Positions 17,336 through 24,930 of a stretch of DNA of 64,000 nt are shown one piece after another. Under the pieces are notes generated by a model, which was not told the DNA's origin, searched no databases, and saw only the letters and a list, made by a program, of their open reading frames with translations. The position numbers and the translations under genes were made by a program. This DNA comes from an uncultured Acidobacteriota bacterium (GTDB lineage Bacteria > Acidobacteriota > Blastocatellia > Pyrinomonadales > Pyrinomonadaceae): contig CALMAH010000016.1 in NCBI GenBank assembly GCA_937859595.1, forward strand, positions 62,001 through 126,000, read 5' to 3'. The number at the start of each line of letters is the position of its first letter. The stretch's first letter is position 1.

Positions 17336-19387
17336 ATGCGAGTTAGATCAGTAGAAATCGAAAACTTTCGGGCTATCGAGAAATTCTCAGCCACCGGCCT
17401 GTCGGACTTTGTCGTGATCGCCGGACCCAACGGTTGTGGAAAAAGCACCGTCCTAGACGCTCTTCGTCTTCTCAAATCCCTCTACGTATATGACGAGTGG
17501 AAGCGCTGGATGAGCGAATTTGGCATTAATGTGGACCAAGGGACGAACTTCAAGTCGTTTTTTCGCGATGCTAGCCGCCCGGCTATTCTGAGTGCTGTCT
17601 TCGAGCTGTCGTCCGAGGAGCATAAATTCCTGTCGGAACGGGCGTCCTCAATTGCATTGGCCATCGTTATGACGACTGATCGAACTAGAATTCCTGTAAC
17701 TGGGGAACCTCCAATCATTCCACCAACGATGTCGGGCTCGAAACTTAAGGAACTCCATAAAAGCGGAGACGAGCTCGCCAACGCAATACGGAACGAGTTG
17801 CTCCGTGGTTTTACGTTCCATGTTAGCGTGAACTTCACGTCTGAACCTGCGGTTGATCTGCTTCCCTCGCCCATCGCGACGGCTGCGTTCAGCTGCTTCA
17901 ATCCTCAAGCTCTAGGTGAGATTGAATTCCATGGGTCTCGTCGGGTCTATACGAGGGAGTCCGTAAGCAATATCCGACTAAGGGTTGGCGACCGGTCTGA
18001 GGAACGGAGGAACCGATTTCTCTATGACTGGGAGAACAAATATAAGAACGTTAAGACACAATTGGGCGAGGAGTACGTCGCGGCGGTGCTGAGGAATGAG
18101 GACCCAGATTCAGCTCCACTCCAGACCTCGATCAAAGAGCTCTTCCGCACTTTTTTCCCCGGGAAAGAGTTCGCAGGTGTCACTTTCGGCGAGGACAACG
18201 CGCTCCAGTTTCCTGTTATCCTGAGCACAGGGGAGCAGCACGACATCGACGAGCTCTCGTCCGGCGAGAAAGAGATCGTCTATGGGTACCTTTGGTTGCG
18301 GACCGGGACACCCCATCGTTCCGTGATTCTTGTCGACGAGCCCGAGCTTCACTTGAATCCCGCGTTGGTCCAAGGCCTAACTGCTTTCTACAAGACTCAC
18401 CTTGCAGACGCGCTTGACGCTCAGGTGTGGATCGTCACTCACTCGGATGCGATCCTTCGCCAAGCCGTCCGTGCGCGGGATATGGCAGTTTTTCATATGG
18501 CTCGAGCGCTGGGGGACGGTACAGATCAGTGCCTAAGGATCGATAGGCAGGATGCAGTTGAGGCCGCAGTCTTGGATCTGATTGGCGATCTGGCTGCATA
18601 CCGCCCCCATGCAAGAATTGTTTTGGTTGAAGGCCACAAAGAAACGCGCTTCGATGTCGATATGATACGGCGGCTGTTTCCGGACATGGCAGAACGCGGA
18701 AACTTCATTGCCACTGGCAATCGCCGCATGACCGTAGGTATCAACACACGCCTACGGGAGGTCCTCCAGCAGTCCGGCCTCACCGGACGTGCAGTCAGTA
18801 TCTGCGATGGTGATCTTGGGCTTTGCACAGAGACCTTGGGAGAAGGACAGTACCTCTGGCCCGCCTATGAGATCGAGAACTTCCTGTTGGAACCCAGGAT
18901 TCTTCGAGCCGCGGCGTCCGCTCTCCTTCGAGACGACCCATTCGACAGTGATGAGGATGTCGTGCAATGTCTGCGCGAACTCGCTACGAGCCTTGTCGGT
19001 CAACTAGCTCTCATCGAAGTGCAGTACTCCTTGAACGAGGAATTTGTCTCGCGCCTTTCAATTGGGGGCGCACCTGAAAATCCAGTTCCTGGCCTTATCG
19101 CCTCCGCCGAAACGTCGGCACGGGCCATTTCAGAGGTAGACGTCTCCCACGATCGAATCGAGAAAGAATTTGACGCCGCATGTAATCGGCTACGCGAGGC
19201 CACTTTGTCCGACGACTTTCTGACCAAGTTCCCTGGTGACCGCTTGTTACGCGCACTTGCGGGTCGGCTGCACGTAACGGGAGAGCATTTCAGGAATGCG
19301 TGTTTAGATCAAGCGGTCCGGCTGGGAGTGAGGCCACACGGGATGGAAAAGACATTGCGGGCGGCCCTATCCTCAACCGCAGTGTGA
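17336..19387 (+). CDS. Fused AAA ATPase-DUF4435 protein, PARIS-like (AriA-AriB fusion)
   Basis: A 683-residue two-part protein. Residues 1-400 are an AAA15/ABC-like ATPase: Walker A GPNGCGKST (30-38), signature LSSGEK (307-312), Walker B VILVDEPELHL (330-340) and switch histidine in VTHSD (367-371). Residues ~425-683 look like DUF4435, a TOPRIM-related nuclease: IVLVEGHKETRF with E432, CDGD (490-493) and YEIENFLLEP (511-520). In PARIS anti-phage systems AriA is an AAA15 ATPase and AriB a DUF4435 effector, and fused single-gene versions are known. All key ATPase motifs are intact, so it is probably functional. OLD-family nuclease is the main alternative. Preceded by repeat copy D and followed by a long non-coding region. 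Confidence 0.75.
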   Translation: MRVRSVEIENFRAIEKFSATGLSDFVVIAGPNGCGKSTVLDALRLLKSLYVYDEWKRWMSEFGINVDQGTNFKSFFRDASRPAILSAVFELSSEEHKFLSERASSIALAIVMTTDRTRIPVTGEPPIIPPTMSGSKLKELHKSGDELANAIRNELLRGFTFHVSVNFTSEPAVDLLPSPIATAAFSCFNPQALGEIEFHGSRRVYTRESVSNIRLRVGDRSEERRNRFLYDWENKYKNVKTQLGEEYVAAVLRNEDPDSAPLQTSIKELFRTFFPGKEFAGVTFGEDNALQFPVILSTGEQHDIDELSSGEKEIVYGYLWLRTGTPHRSVILVDEPELHLNPALVQGLTAFYKTHLADALDAQVWIVTHSDAILRQAVRARDMAVFHMARALGDGTDQCLRIDRQDAVEAAVLDLIGDLAAYRPHARIVLVEGHKETRFDVDMIRRLFPDMAERGNFIATGNRRMTVGINTRLREVLQQSGLTGRAVSICDGDLGLCTETLGEGQYLWPAYEIENFLLEPRILRAAASALLRDDPFDSDEDVVQCLRELATSLVGQLALIEVQYSLNEEFVSRLSIGGAPENPVPGLIASAETSARAISEVDVSHDRIEKEFDAACNRLREATLSDDFLTKFPGDRLLRALAGRLHVTGEHFRNACLDQAVRLGVRPHGMEKTLRAALSSTAV

Positions 19388-19740
19388 GTGGCTCGGTAGG
19401 CGCCAAATGTTCGTAGAACCCAACATCAGCACATCGGCATCGGCTACGTTACGGGGCGCGTAACCCTTGTAAAACGGATTCCGCTCGGGCGGGGTGTTTT
19501 GTTTGTCGAAATGATCTTGAGAGTCGATTCCTGCCTCGTGTCGTGGGTATGATTACAAGATCTGGATACGATTTGGCGGGGGAAGTCGGGGGGTAGGAGG
19601 CTTCGTTGAGCGGGCTGTGCGGTTCGGGTACCTAAAAACATCCGGACAGACGGCGGATCAAGGCTGAATCGGCCGAGAGACCGATAAACATTGGCCAATA
19701 TTTGATTTGGGACGCCGAAGAGTTGGCGGTATATCACGAT
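19388..19740. other. Intergenic region between the defence-like gene and the tandem array
   Basis: No supported gene. A perfect 6-bp hairpin (GTTACG, 5-nt loop, CGTAAC; 19448-19464) lies 60 nt after the AAA gene stop but lacks a T-run. The right end (19726-19747) holds a perfect 9-bp inverted repeat GCGGTATAT/ATATACCGC around CACG, which places a reversed half-unit next to the first tandem repeat. Confidence 0.5.
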
Positions 19741-20181
19741 ATACCGCTGGTTGGAGATCATATACCGTTGGTCGGACGCTGCATACCGCTGGTCGGACGT
19801 GATATACCGCTGGTTGGAGACACCATACCGCTGGTCGGAGATGACATACCGCTGGTGGGACACGACATACCGCTGGTGGGACACGACATACCGCTGGTCG
19901 GACGCAATATACCGTTGGTCTGACGCGAGGTACTGCTGGTCGGACGCGATATACCGCTGGTCGGATGCGATATACCGCTGGTCGGACGTGACATACCGCT
20001 GGTCGGACGCGATATACCGTTGGTCTGACCTGACATACCGCTGGTCGGACGTGACATACCGTTGGTCGGACGCGACAGACCGTCGGTCGGACGTGACATA
20101 CCGCTGGTTGGACGCAATATACCGCCGGTCGAACGTGACATACCGTCGGTCGGACGCGACATACCGCTGGTCGGTGACGAC
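19741..20181. repeat. Minisatellite: 21 tandem units of exactly 21 bp
   Basis: Consensus unit begins ATACCGCTGGTCGGACG and ends with four variable bases (mostly YGAT or YGAC). Every unit is 21 bp with no indel over 441 bp. ACCG, GGT and GGA are nearly invariant; variation concentrates at positions 7, 12 and 16-21. Because 21 is a multiple of three and the unit lacks stops, several frames are open and would read as heptapeptides (DIPLVGR or YRWSDVI on plus; SDQRYVA or RPTSGMS on minus). It lies directly upstream of the promoter of the 232-aa gene. There are no unique spacers, so it is not a CRISPR array. Confidence 0.95.
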
Positions 20182-20216
20182 AGACCCAAACACTTTGGCC
20201 TCGATCAAAAAATATA

Positions 20217-20246
20217 TTGATATTCGAACCGTGACTTTCCTATAAT
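20217..20246 (+). promoter_or_regulatory. Predicted promoter for the 232-aa gene
   Basis: -35 TTGATA (20217-20222), 18-nt spacer, perfect -10 TATAAT (20241-20246). The ~66-nt leader is GC-rich and contains GACG/CGTC and GTCC/GGAC stems; CCTGTC at 20250 could pair with GACAGG at 20303, which overlaps the AGGAG ribosome-binding site. Confidence 0.65.
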
Positions 20247-20318
20247 TTTCCTGTCCTGAACGGGACGGACGCGAGCGTCGCTTCGCGGGCCCGAAAACAC
20301 AAGACAGGAGCATGCGAT

Positions 20319-21017
20319 ATGATCCCATCAAGAAAGTGGTTCCCGGCCTCGTTGGCCGAACAGGCGGGGTGGTTTCAGAATTTTTCCAACCAATTTGCGG
20401 TGTTGGCCCCCAGTCTGGGGTTTACGCCGGCGGACGTAGCGGCCGTTCAGGCGGACAACGCGGCGATACAGTGGATGGCGAGGAACGCGGGGGCGATGCG
20501 GTCGTTTGACAGGGCGATGGTCGCCTATCGGAACCACGTTTTGACGGCAAAGAACGGAGCGCCGGCGGCGACGCTGCCCACTCCTCCGGTCTTTGGCGCT
20601 GTGCCGGAGGTCGATCCGGGCATCTTCGAACGCCTGTCCGATCTGGTAAAGCGCATCCGGGCCGCACCGTCGTATTCAGAGGAGGAAGCAAGCGCCCTCG
20701 GCATAGTCCCCGCAAAACCGGAGGGCCTTGTCACAAGCGAAACGAGGCCGAATATACGCTCGACCACTCTGCCGGGCAATGTTGTAAAGATCGCGTTCAA
20801 ACGCGGCCGGACCGAGGGCATAAGTGTGGAGATGGACGTGGACAATACAGGCACATGGGAGCCCGCAGCCAGATTTTACAAGTCGCCGGGCGAGATAGCG
20901 ATCCCGCAAAACGCCCAGGCGACCGCCCGCTCGGTAAAGCTCCGCGCCAGATATCTTCTGGATAACAGACCGGCGGGGCAATATTCCGAGATAGAGACGA
21001 TCTCGACGGTCCCGTAA
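20319..21017 (+). CDS. Hypothetical protein, 232 aa, downstream of the tandem array
   Basis: Start ATG 20319 has AGGAG 8 nt upstream. Not recognised as a characterised family. The N-terminal half is helical and begins SRKWFPASLAEQAGWFQNFSNQF, resembling a group of uncharacterised proteins from several environmental phyla that open with a W/F-rich helix and an x-GFTPADV segment. A proline-rich link (TLPTPPVFG) leads to a second helical stretch, and the last ~90 residues (VVKIAFKRGRTEGISVEMDVD, RSVKLRARYLLDNRPAGQYSE) look like a beta-sandwich of fibronectin type III kind. No signal peptide. Its own strong promoter follows the 21-bp array. Confidence 0.75.
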   Translation: MIPSRKWFPASLAEQAGWFQNFSNQFAVLAPSLGFTPADVAAVQADNAAIQWMARNAGAMRSFDRAMVAYRNHVLTAKNGAPAATLPTPPVFGAVPEVDPGIFERLSDLVKRIRAAPSYSEEEASALGIVPAKPEGLVTSETRPNIRSTTLPGNVVKIAFKRGRTEGISVEMDVDNTGTWEPAARFYKSPGEIAIPQNAQATARSVKLRARYLLDNRPAGQYSEIETISTVP

Positions 21018-21026
21018 TACGGCCGC

Positions 21027-21647
21027 TCAGCCCTCAGCGGGTTTGGCGTGGGTCATCTCGCTCGGCAGCGGCTGCATCAGGCGTTTCAGCTCATCGACCG
21101 GCGTCTTCGGATCGAGCCACCGCTCGTGGTCCTCGCCGCGGATCACCACGGCCTGCCGCATTTTTGTGTTGTGTATCTCGCGGAAGACGTCGTTTGGCGA
21201 GGTAGTGATTATCACCGCACAGCGTTTTGTCTCGCCCTTTATCTCACAGTCGCGGGCGACGCCGGCAAAGGCAAAGACCGCCTCGTCAAACCATATCTCG
21301 AACTTCTTTTTGCTCTTGTCCGGCTGTTCCTGCCATTCGTAGAGTGCGGTGGCGGGGATGAGCACGCGGTCGCTCTTGAACGCCTCGCGAAACATCCCGA
21401 CCTTTTGAATGGTCTCGGCCTTTGCGTTTATCGCGCTGGCCATCTTGTCGTCCCACGTCCGGTCGCGTATCGTCCACCAGACCTCTTCCGGCCGGCGATG
21501 ATTGTTGAGCGCGAGTATGTTTGTGCCCGGAAATATCTCGCGGCGGTCGTAGGGGCCGTGGATGTCGAAATATTCTTCATCGTCGAGCCAAGGGAACGCG
21601 CGTTCGAGATCGGAACGTTTCGCGCTCAATTTGTAGCGTCCGCACAT
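21027..21647 (-). CDS. yedK: SRAP domain protein (YedK/HMCES family)
   Basis: A 206-residue SOS-response-associated peptidase family protein. After Met removal the N-terminal Cys2 (MCGRY) becomes the residue that forms a thiazolidine crosslink with abasic sites. The other site residues are visible: N74 and E78 in NAKAET, E104 in LYEWQE and H159 in IHNTKMRQAV. It protects abasic sites in single-stranded DNA. All catalytic residues are present. It converges on the 232-aa gene with 9 nt between stops and shares strand with the secreted hydrolase just upstream (3-nt gap). Confidence 0.94.
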   Translation of the reverse strand: MCGRYKLSAKRSDLERAFPWLDDEEYFDIHGPYDRREIFPGTNILALNNHRRPEEVWWTIRDRTWDDKMASAINAKAETIQKVGMFREAFKSDRVLIPATALYEWQEQPDKSKKKFEIWFDEAVFAFAGVARDCEIKGETKRCAVIITTSPNDVFREIHNTKMRQAVVIRGEDHERWLDPKTPVDELKRLMQPLPSEMTHAKPAEG

Positions 21648-21650
21648 TTT

Positions 21651-22913
21651 CTATCGTGCCTCTCTCACTGCCGAAAAGCCGCCGTCAAAGAACGCCCGGG
21701 CAAAGGACATCGCCGGAGCGATGCCGTTCAGATGGTTGAGTTCGGCGTCCTTTATTATCAGCCGGCGTAGTGTGCTGTCGGTTAGGCCGCGGCGACGCAT
21801 CGCGTTATAGGCGACGTTCGTGTTCTCCTGGCTGACGACGGTGTCGCCGTCAATTGCGATAAGCAGCATCGGGACGCGCGGCGACCAATCATGAACGTCG
21901 TTCTCTTTTAGCATACGGACAAACTCGTTTCGCTGGTCGTTGTTTCGCATCGCGGTCAGGAAGCGGGGCTGGAGCACGTTTGAGAGCCGATTCTGCGAAC
22001 GCATCAGGGCAGTAGTGATGCCGATGTTCTTGATCAAGCCGTCATCTGTGGGGTTGTTCAGATAGTTGATGGCCAGTGCGTTTGCGAGAGCCGGCTTGTA
22101 GAAATCGCGCCAGCGGAGTTTCTTTTCCGCAACGAGATAATTGACAGCGTAGGACGTGAGATAGATGCGGAGGATGAAGGGGACCTGTTCGCCGGTGTCC
22201 TCAAGCATCGAAAGGCGTGTGGTCCCCGAAAGATCGTACGGCCCGGAGGCAGGCGCGGACGCGGTGACGTTATATTCCGGGCCGGTGAGAGCCTGCAATG
22301 CCTGGGTCAGAGCCATCGCAATGCCGCCGCCCTCGGAATAGCCGGTGATGTAGAGGTTTGTTCCGATCTCGTAGTTCTTTTGCCGGGCGAGTTCGCGTGC
22401 GGCGGGGATGATATCGACGCCGGAACGCGCGTTCACCTTATTCAAGGGATATGGGTGCGCCGCTTTGTGGTCGCCGAGCCCGATATAGTCCGGCAGCACC
22501 ACGGCATAACCTCCGGTAGCAAAGCCCGTTATCGCCTCGATGGTCTCCGGGGCCTCGCCCGTGCCCGTAAATCGTGACGGTGAGCGGCCGCGATCGACCG
22601 TGGTGCCGTGGCAATAGACCACGAGGCCCTTCGGTGCGCCGCCCGCGGGCCAGGCCACGAGCCCGGTAAGCTCCGCAGGCTTTCCGTTAGCATCAAGCGA
22701 GCGGTAGGTGACCTTGAAGAGTTCGACGTCCGCTTCGGTCTCGGCAACGGCGTATCGTCCATACGCCTTGGCCATCCGCTCATTAAGCTCGGCGGCGGAC
22801 ATCCGGCCGTTCGCCTCGCTCGAAACAAGCTGCTGAGCCGACGCAAGACAAAGGGCGGCCAGAATAAAGGCCGAGGCCAGACTGGATCTGATGATTCTGC
22901 TTTTGCTGAACAT
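21651..22913 (-). CDS. Secreted alpha/beta hydrolase (secretory lipase-like)
   Basis: A 420-residue protein with a clear signal peptide (RSSLASAFILAALCLASAQ). The ATG follows GGAGGG with a 5-nt spacer. The body has PKGLVVYCHGTT (oxyanion region), YAVVLPDYIGLGDH and the nucleophile elbow GYSEGG; the late LLIAIDGDTVVSQENT and LNHLNGIAP carry the likely Asp and His. The order resembles secretory lipases and prolyl-peptidase-like esterases. It probably hydrolyses esters or lipids outside the cytoplasm. The stop is 3 nt before the SRAP gene start. Confidence 0.85.
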   Translation of the reverse strand: MFSKSRIIRSSLASAFILAALCLASAQQLVSSEANGRMSAAELNERMAKAYGRYAVAETEADVELFKVTYRSLDANGKPAELTGLVAWPAGGAPKGLVVYCHGTTVDRGRSPSRFTGTGEAPETIEAITGFATGGYAVVLPDYIGLGDHKAAHPYPLNKVNARSGVDIIPAARELARQKNYEIGTNLYITGYSEGGGIAMALTQALQALTGPEYNVTASAPASGPYDLSGTTRLSMLEDTGEQVPFILRIYLTSYAVNYLVAEKKLRWRDFYKPALANALAINYLNNPTDDGLIKNIGITTALMRSQNRLSNVLQPRFLTAMRNNDQRNEFVRMLKENDVHDWSPRVPMLLIAIDGDTVVSQENTNVAYNAMRRRGLTDSTLRRLIIKDAELNHLNGIAPAMSFARAFFDGGFSAVREAR

Positions 22914-23046
22914 GTTTTCCCTCCCGAGTTCGTTTGTTTACTTTTCAGTATGATCTTCCATCTGATCGAAAATATCTGTTCTCCGTAAACATCTCCGACG
23001 CATCCGATCTTCAACTTATTTTTGCTGTGCTCGTTGACATGACCTG

Positions 23047-23232
23047 TTACGCCTCGATGTCTTCGGGCTTAAGGTAAACGATCTTACCGTCGCGTTCGAT
23101 AGGAACAGGATTGCCCGCGCGCTTGTGTTTTAGCAGGGCCTCGCGAACTGCACGGTGATATGCAGGAGTTATTTCCTCGCTGTAACGCACGAAAAGATCT
23201 TCTTTTGGTTCTATTTTCTTATCGTATTCCAT
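23047..23232 (-). CDS. Small conserved protein, probable antitoxin-like partner of zeta-type toxin
   Basis: A 61-residue protein starting at ATG 23232 (MEYDKKIEPKEDLFVRYSEE). It is acidic at the start, then helical with a basic run (AVREALLKHKRAG), ending GKIVYLKPEDIEA. Similar short proteins ending in a GKxVxLxPEEI motif are often found beside zeta-toxin-like P-loop kinases, and here a degraded such gene lies 16 nt upstream. An upstream extension of the same frame is antisense-like noise over that remnant and is not accepted. Function is inferred from context. Confidence 0.7.
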   Translation of the reverse strand: MEYDKKIEPKEDLFVRYSEEITPAYHRAVREALLKHKRAGNPVPIERDGKIVYLKPEDIEA

Positions 23233-23248
23233 AATGGTTGATTGAAGA

Positions 23249-23496
23249 TTACCTTCGGCCCTTTCTGGTATATCGCGCGATCTCTGCGGGCGGTGTCGTG
23301 CCTGCGTTGAACATTCTCCACGCGTCGGCGATAGGCAAATAGAGTTCGAAGAAATTGTTTTTGCCTCTTTCAAACCTTCGGCGGATGGTTTCTTCCGGGA
23401 TCGAGTGTGCGCCAAGTTCTACCCTCGCAGCAACGCCGGAGCGAGAGTAGACTTTCCTGCTCCATTTGGTCCGGCGATGATGATTACGTCGGGCAT
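23249..23496 (-). pseudogene. Zeta-toxin-like P-loop kinase, internally deleted and frameshifted
   Basis: Reading minus from ATG 23496 gives MPDVIIIAGPNGAGKSTLAP followed by ALLRG and a stop. This is a normal zeta-toxin-like start with Walker A intact (GPNGAGKST). In another frame the sequence goes straight on with the family's C-terminus: RVELGAHSIPEETIRRRF, then ERGKNNFFELYLPIADAW and EIARYTRKGRR, stop at 23249. Roughly 100 central residues, including the substrate-binding part, are missing and the join is out of frame. The gene is therefore dead, while its small downstream neighbour is intact. Confidence 0.8.
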
Positions 23497-23529
23497 CGAG
23501 CGATCAATTAGCTGGTATCGGGCGATCGA

Positions 23530-24111
23530 TCAGTTGGAAAGCACGGAAGCCGGGAACGGTAATTTATATGAGATCCAAACCGATCCGTCCTCGAACTTAA
23601 CCACCGTCGCTCCGATCACGACTGAATTGAAGTCGGTGACGTTCGTCCGTTCGGCTATACCGTGCCGGTCTCTCAGGTAGTGGCGCTCGTTACGGATCAG
23701 TTCGACTTCCTGTCCGGGTTGGATTGGATGTTGCGTACCGTAATCGATCCCAGTACTCAGCTCTTTGCCGTATTCAAGCGAAAATCCTGCCGAAACGGTA
23801 TCGCTGACCTTCGCTTCGGGCAAACCAAAATGCATGCGGATAGATGAGATGGGTTTTCCCGAAGTATTTCTTAGTTTTATAGCGAACGTCTTAAGCCATT
23901 CTCCTTCCGCCGCAAATGGCTGTCCAGGCATGACCGCCTTTCCGTCAACCGTAATTTCAACGATCTCCAACGCCTTCAGGTTAGATGCCTCGGGAGTGTC
24001 ATTGAATGAAGCACTCTTAGTATAAAAGGTCCAATCGATAACCTTTTCGGTCTGGCCGTGGGAATCCAACGTCAAGAGCAGAACAACCAGAAACAAGTAC
24101 AGTGGCTTCAT
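23530..24111 (-). CDS. Secreted hypothetical protein, 193 aa
   Basis: Not recognised. Signal peptide MKPLYLFLVVLLLTLDSHGQ. The mature part is strand-rich with a segment (WLKTFAIKLRNTSGKPISSIRMHFGLPE) that looks like an Ig-like or beta-sandwich fold, and ends with VVIGATVVKFEDGSVWISYKL. Similar secreted beta-sandwich proteins occur in Acidobacteriota. It sits between the dead zeta-type gene and the VapBC-like pair. Confidence 0.7.
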   Translation of the reverse strand: MKPLYLFLVVLLLTLDSHGQTEKVIDWTFYTKSASFNDTPEASNLKALEIVEITVDGKAVMPGQPFAAEGEWLKTFAIKLRNTSGKPISSIRMHFGLPEAKVSDTVSAGFSLEYGKELSTGIDYGTQHPIQPGQEVELIRNERHYLRDRHGIAERTNVTDFNSVVIGATVVKFEDGSVWISYKLPFPASVLSN

Positions 24112-24207
24112 ATGTCACCTCCACAGCGTCAAAATATCACACTACGGTTTCAGCCAATACAACAACCTCGGAAACGGAATGGTTTCCAAAGATGTGTTCG
24201 ATGGTGT

Positions 24208-24603
24208 TTACCAAAACACCTCGACCAGATTCGATCCCATTATCGCAGCATCTTTTGTGATAAGCGGCACGTCAAGTTCGACAGCAGTTGCGACAATGAC
24301 TTTGTCTAAAATATCGTCGTTAAAACTGTATCCGACGGATTGTGCAATTATTGAATTATTTAACTCGAAAACGCTAAGCCCGTTGAGCTTTCTTAATTTA
24401 TCAGCCCACCTTTCAAATGGCTCATTCAGTTTGATCCTGCTTTTTGCATTGAGCATTGCGATTTCGAGCAACACGATTGACGGCACATATATAGCTGAAT
24501 TGCCTTTCTGAGCTTCATCAAAAACAGAGATGGTTTTTGGTGAAAGGAATCTGTGATTTCCGTTCAAATACCAAAGCAATGCATGGGTGTCCGTAACGTA
24601 CAT
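24208..24603 (-). CDS. vapC: PIN-domain ribonuclease toxin (VapC family)
   Basis: A 131-residue PIN domain. Acidic residues expected for Mg-dependent RNase activity are present: D5 in VTDTHALLWYL, the glutamate in SIVLLEIAML, the aspartates in NDDILDKVIVATA and D in LITKDAAI. The subfamily is the DTHALLWY type. Its ATG shares one base with the stop of the antitoxin gene (TAATG), typical of toxin-antitoxin pairs. It probably cleaves RNA when free of antitoxin. Confidence 0.9.
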   Translation of the reverse strand: MYVTDTHALLWYLNGNHRFLSPKTISVFDEAQKGNSAIYVPSIVLLEIAMLNAKSRIKLNEPFERWADKLRKLNGLSVFELNNSIIAQSVGYSFNDDILDKVIVATAVELDVPLITKDAAIMGSNLVEVFW

Positions 24604-24878
24604 TATTCGGGCTCAACGTGATCTTCTGCATTTGCAAACTCTTGTGCCGAACGTTCAATTGCACGATTCATCTCCTCCGCGATCTCTCTGCTGGCCGCTT
24701 CAAGATCTTCGGTCAGGATCTCAACTGATCCGACAAGCGGCCAATCGGCATGTTCTTGTCTCACAGGTTCTTCGTCGAGAATCGTCACCAAAGCCTTGCG
24801 TTTTTTATCAAGGCGAATTTTCTCATTCAATGTCACCTGTCCGATCTGATCTATAGTAGCTTCAACTGTTTCCAGCAT
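24603..24878 (-). CDS. Antitoxin partner of VapC-type toxin
   Basis: A 91-residue acidic protein. The N-terminal part (MLETVEATIDQIGQVTLNEKIRL) looks like a short swapped-hairpin DNA-binding segment of AbrB or related type, and the C-terminal helix (EDLEAASREIAEEMNRAIERS) would wrap the toxin. One-base overlap with the PIN toxin downstream and the usual antitoxin-first order support the call. The exact antitoxin family is not certain. Confidence 0.8.
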   Translation of the reverse strand: MLETVEATIDQIGQVTLNEKIRLDKKRKALVTILDEEPVRQEHADWPLVGSVEILTEDLEAASREIAEEMNRAIERSAQEFANAEDHVEPE

Positions 24879-24930
24879 TTATTTCCCTCAATGGAATTTT
24901 ACTTGCTTTAGTTAAAAGAACAAAGCATTT

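Noticed and set aside
19741..20181. CRISPR array
   Set aside because: The units are head-to-tail with no unique spacers and no cas genes are present.
19444..20331. 295-codon minus-strand open frame across the repeat array
   Set aside because: It is open because 21 is a multiple of three and the unit has no stops. It has no ribosome-binding site, begins inside the neighbouring gene and covers that gene's promoter.
20312..20509. 65-codon frame starting at ATG 20312
   Set aside because: The start is only 1 nt after the AGGAG site, too close, and it lies in another frame of the better-supported 232-aa gene.
23047..23415. 122-codon version of the small partner gene
   Set aside because: Its N-terminal half is the wrong frame of the decayed zeta-type gene; the ATG at 23232 gives the conserved protein.
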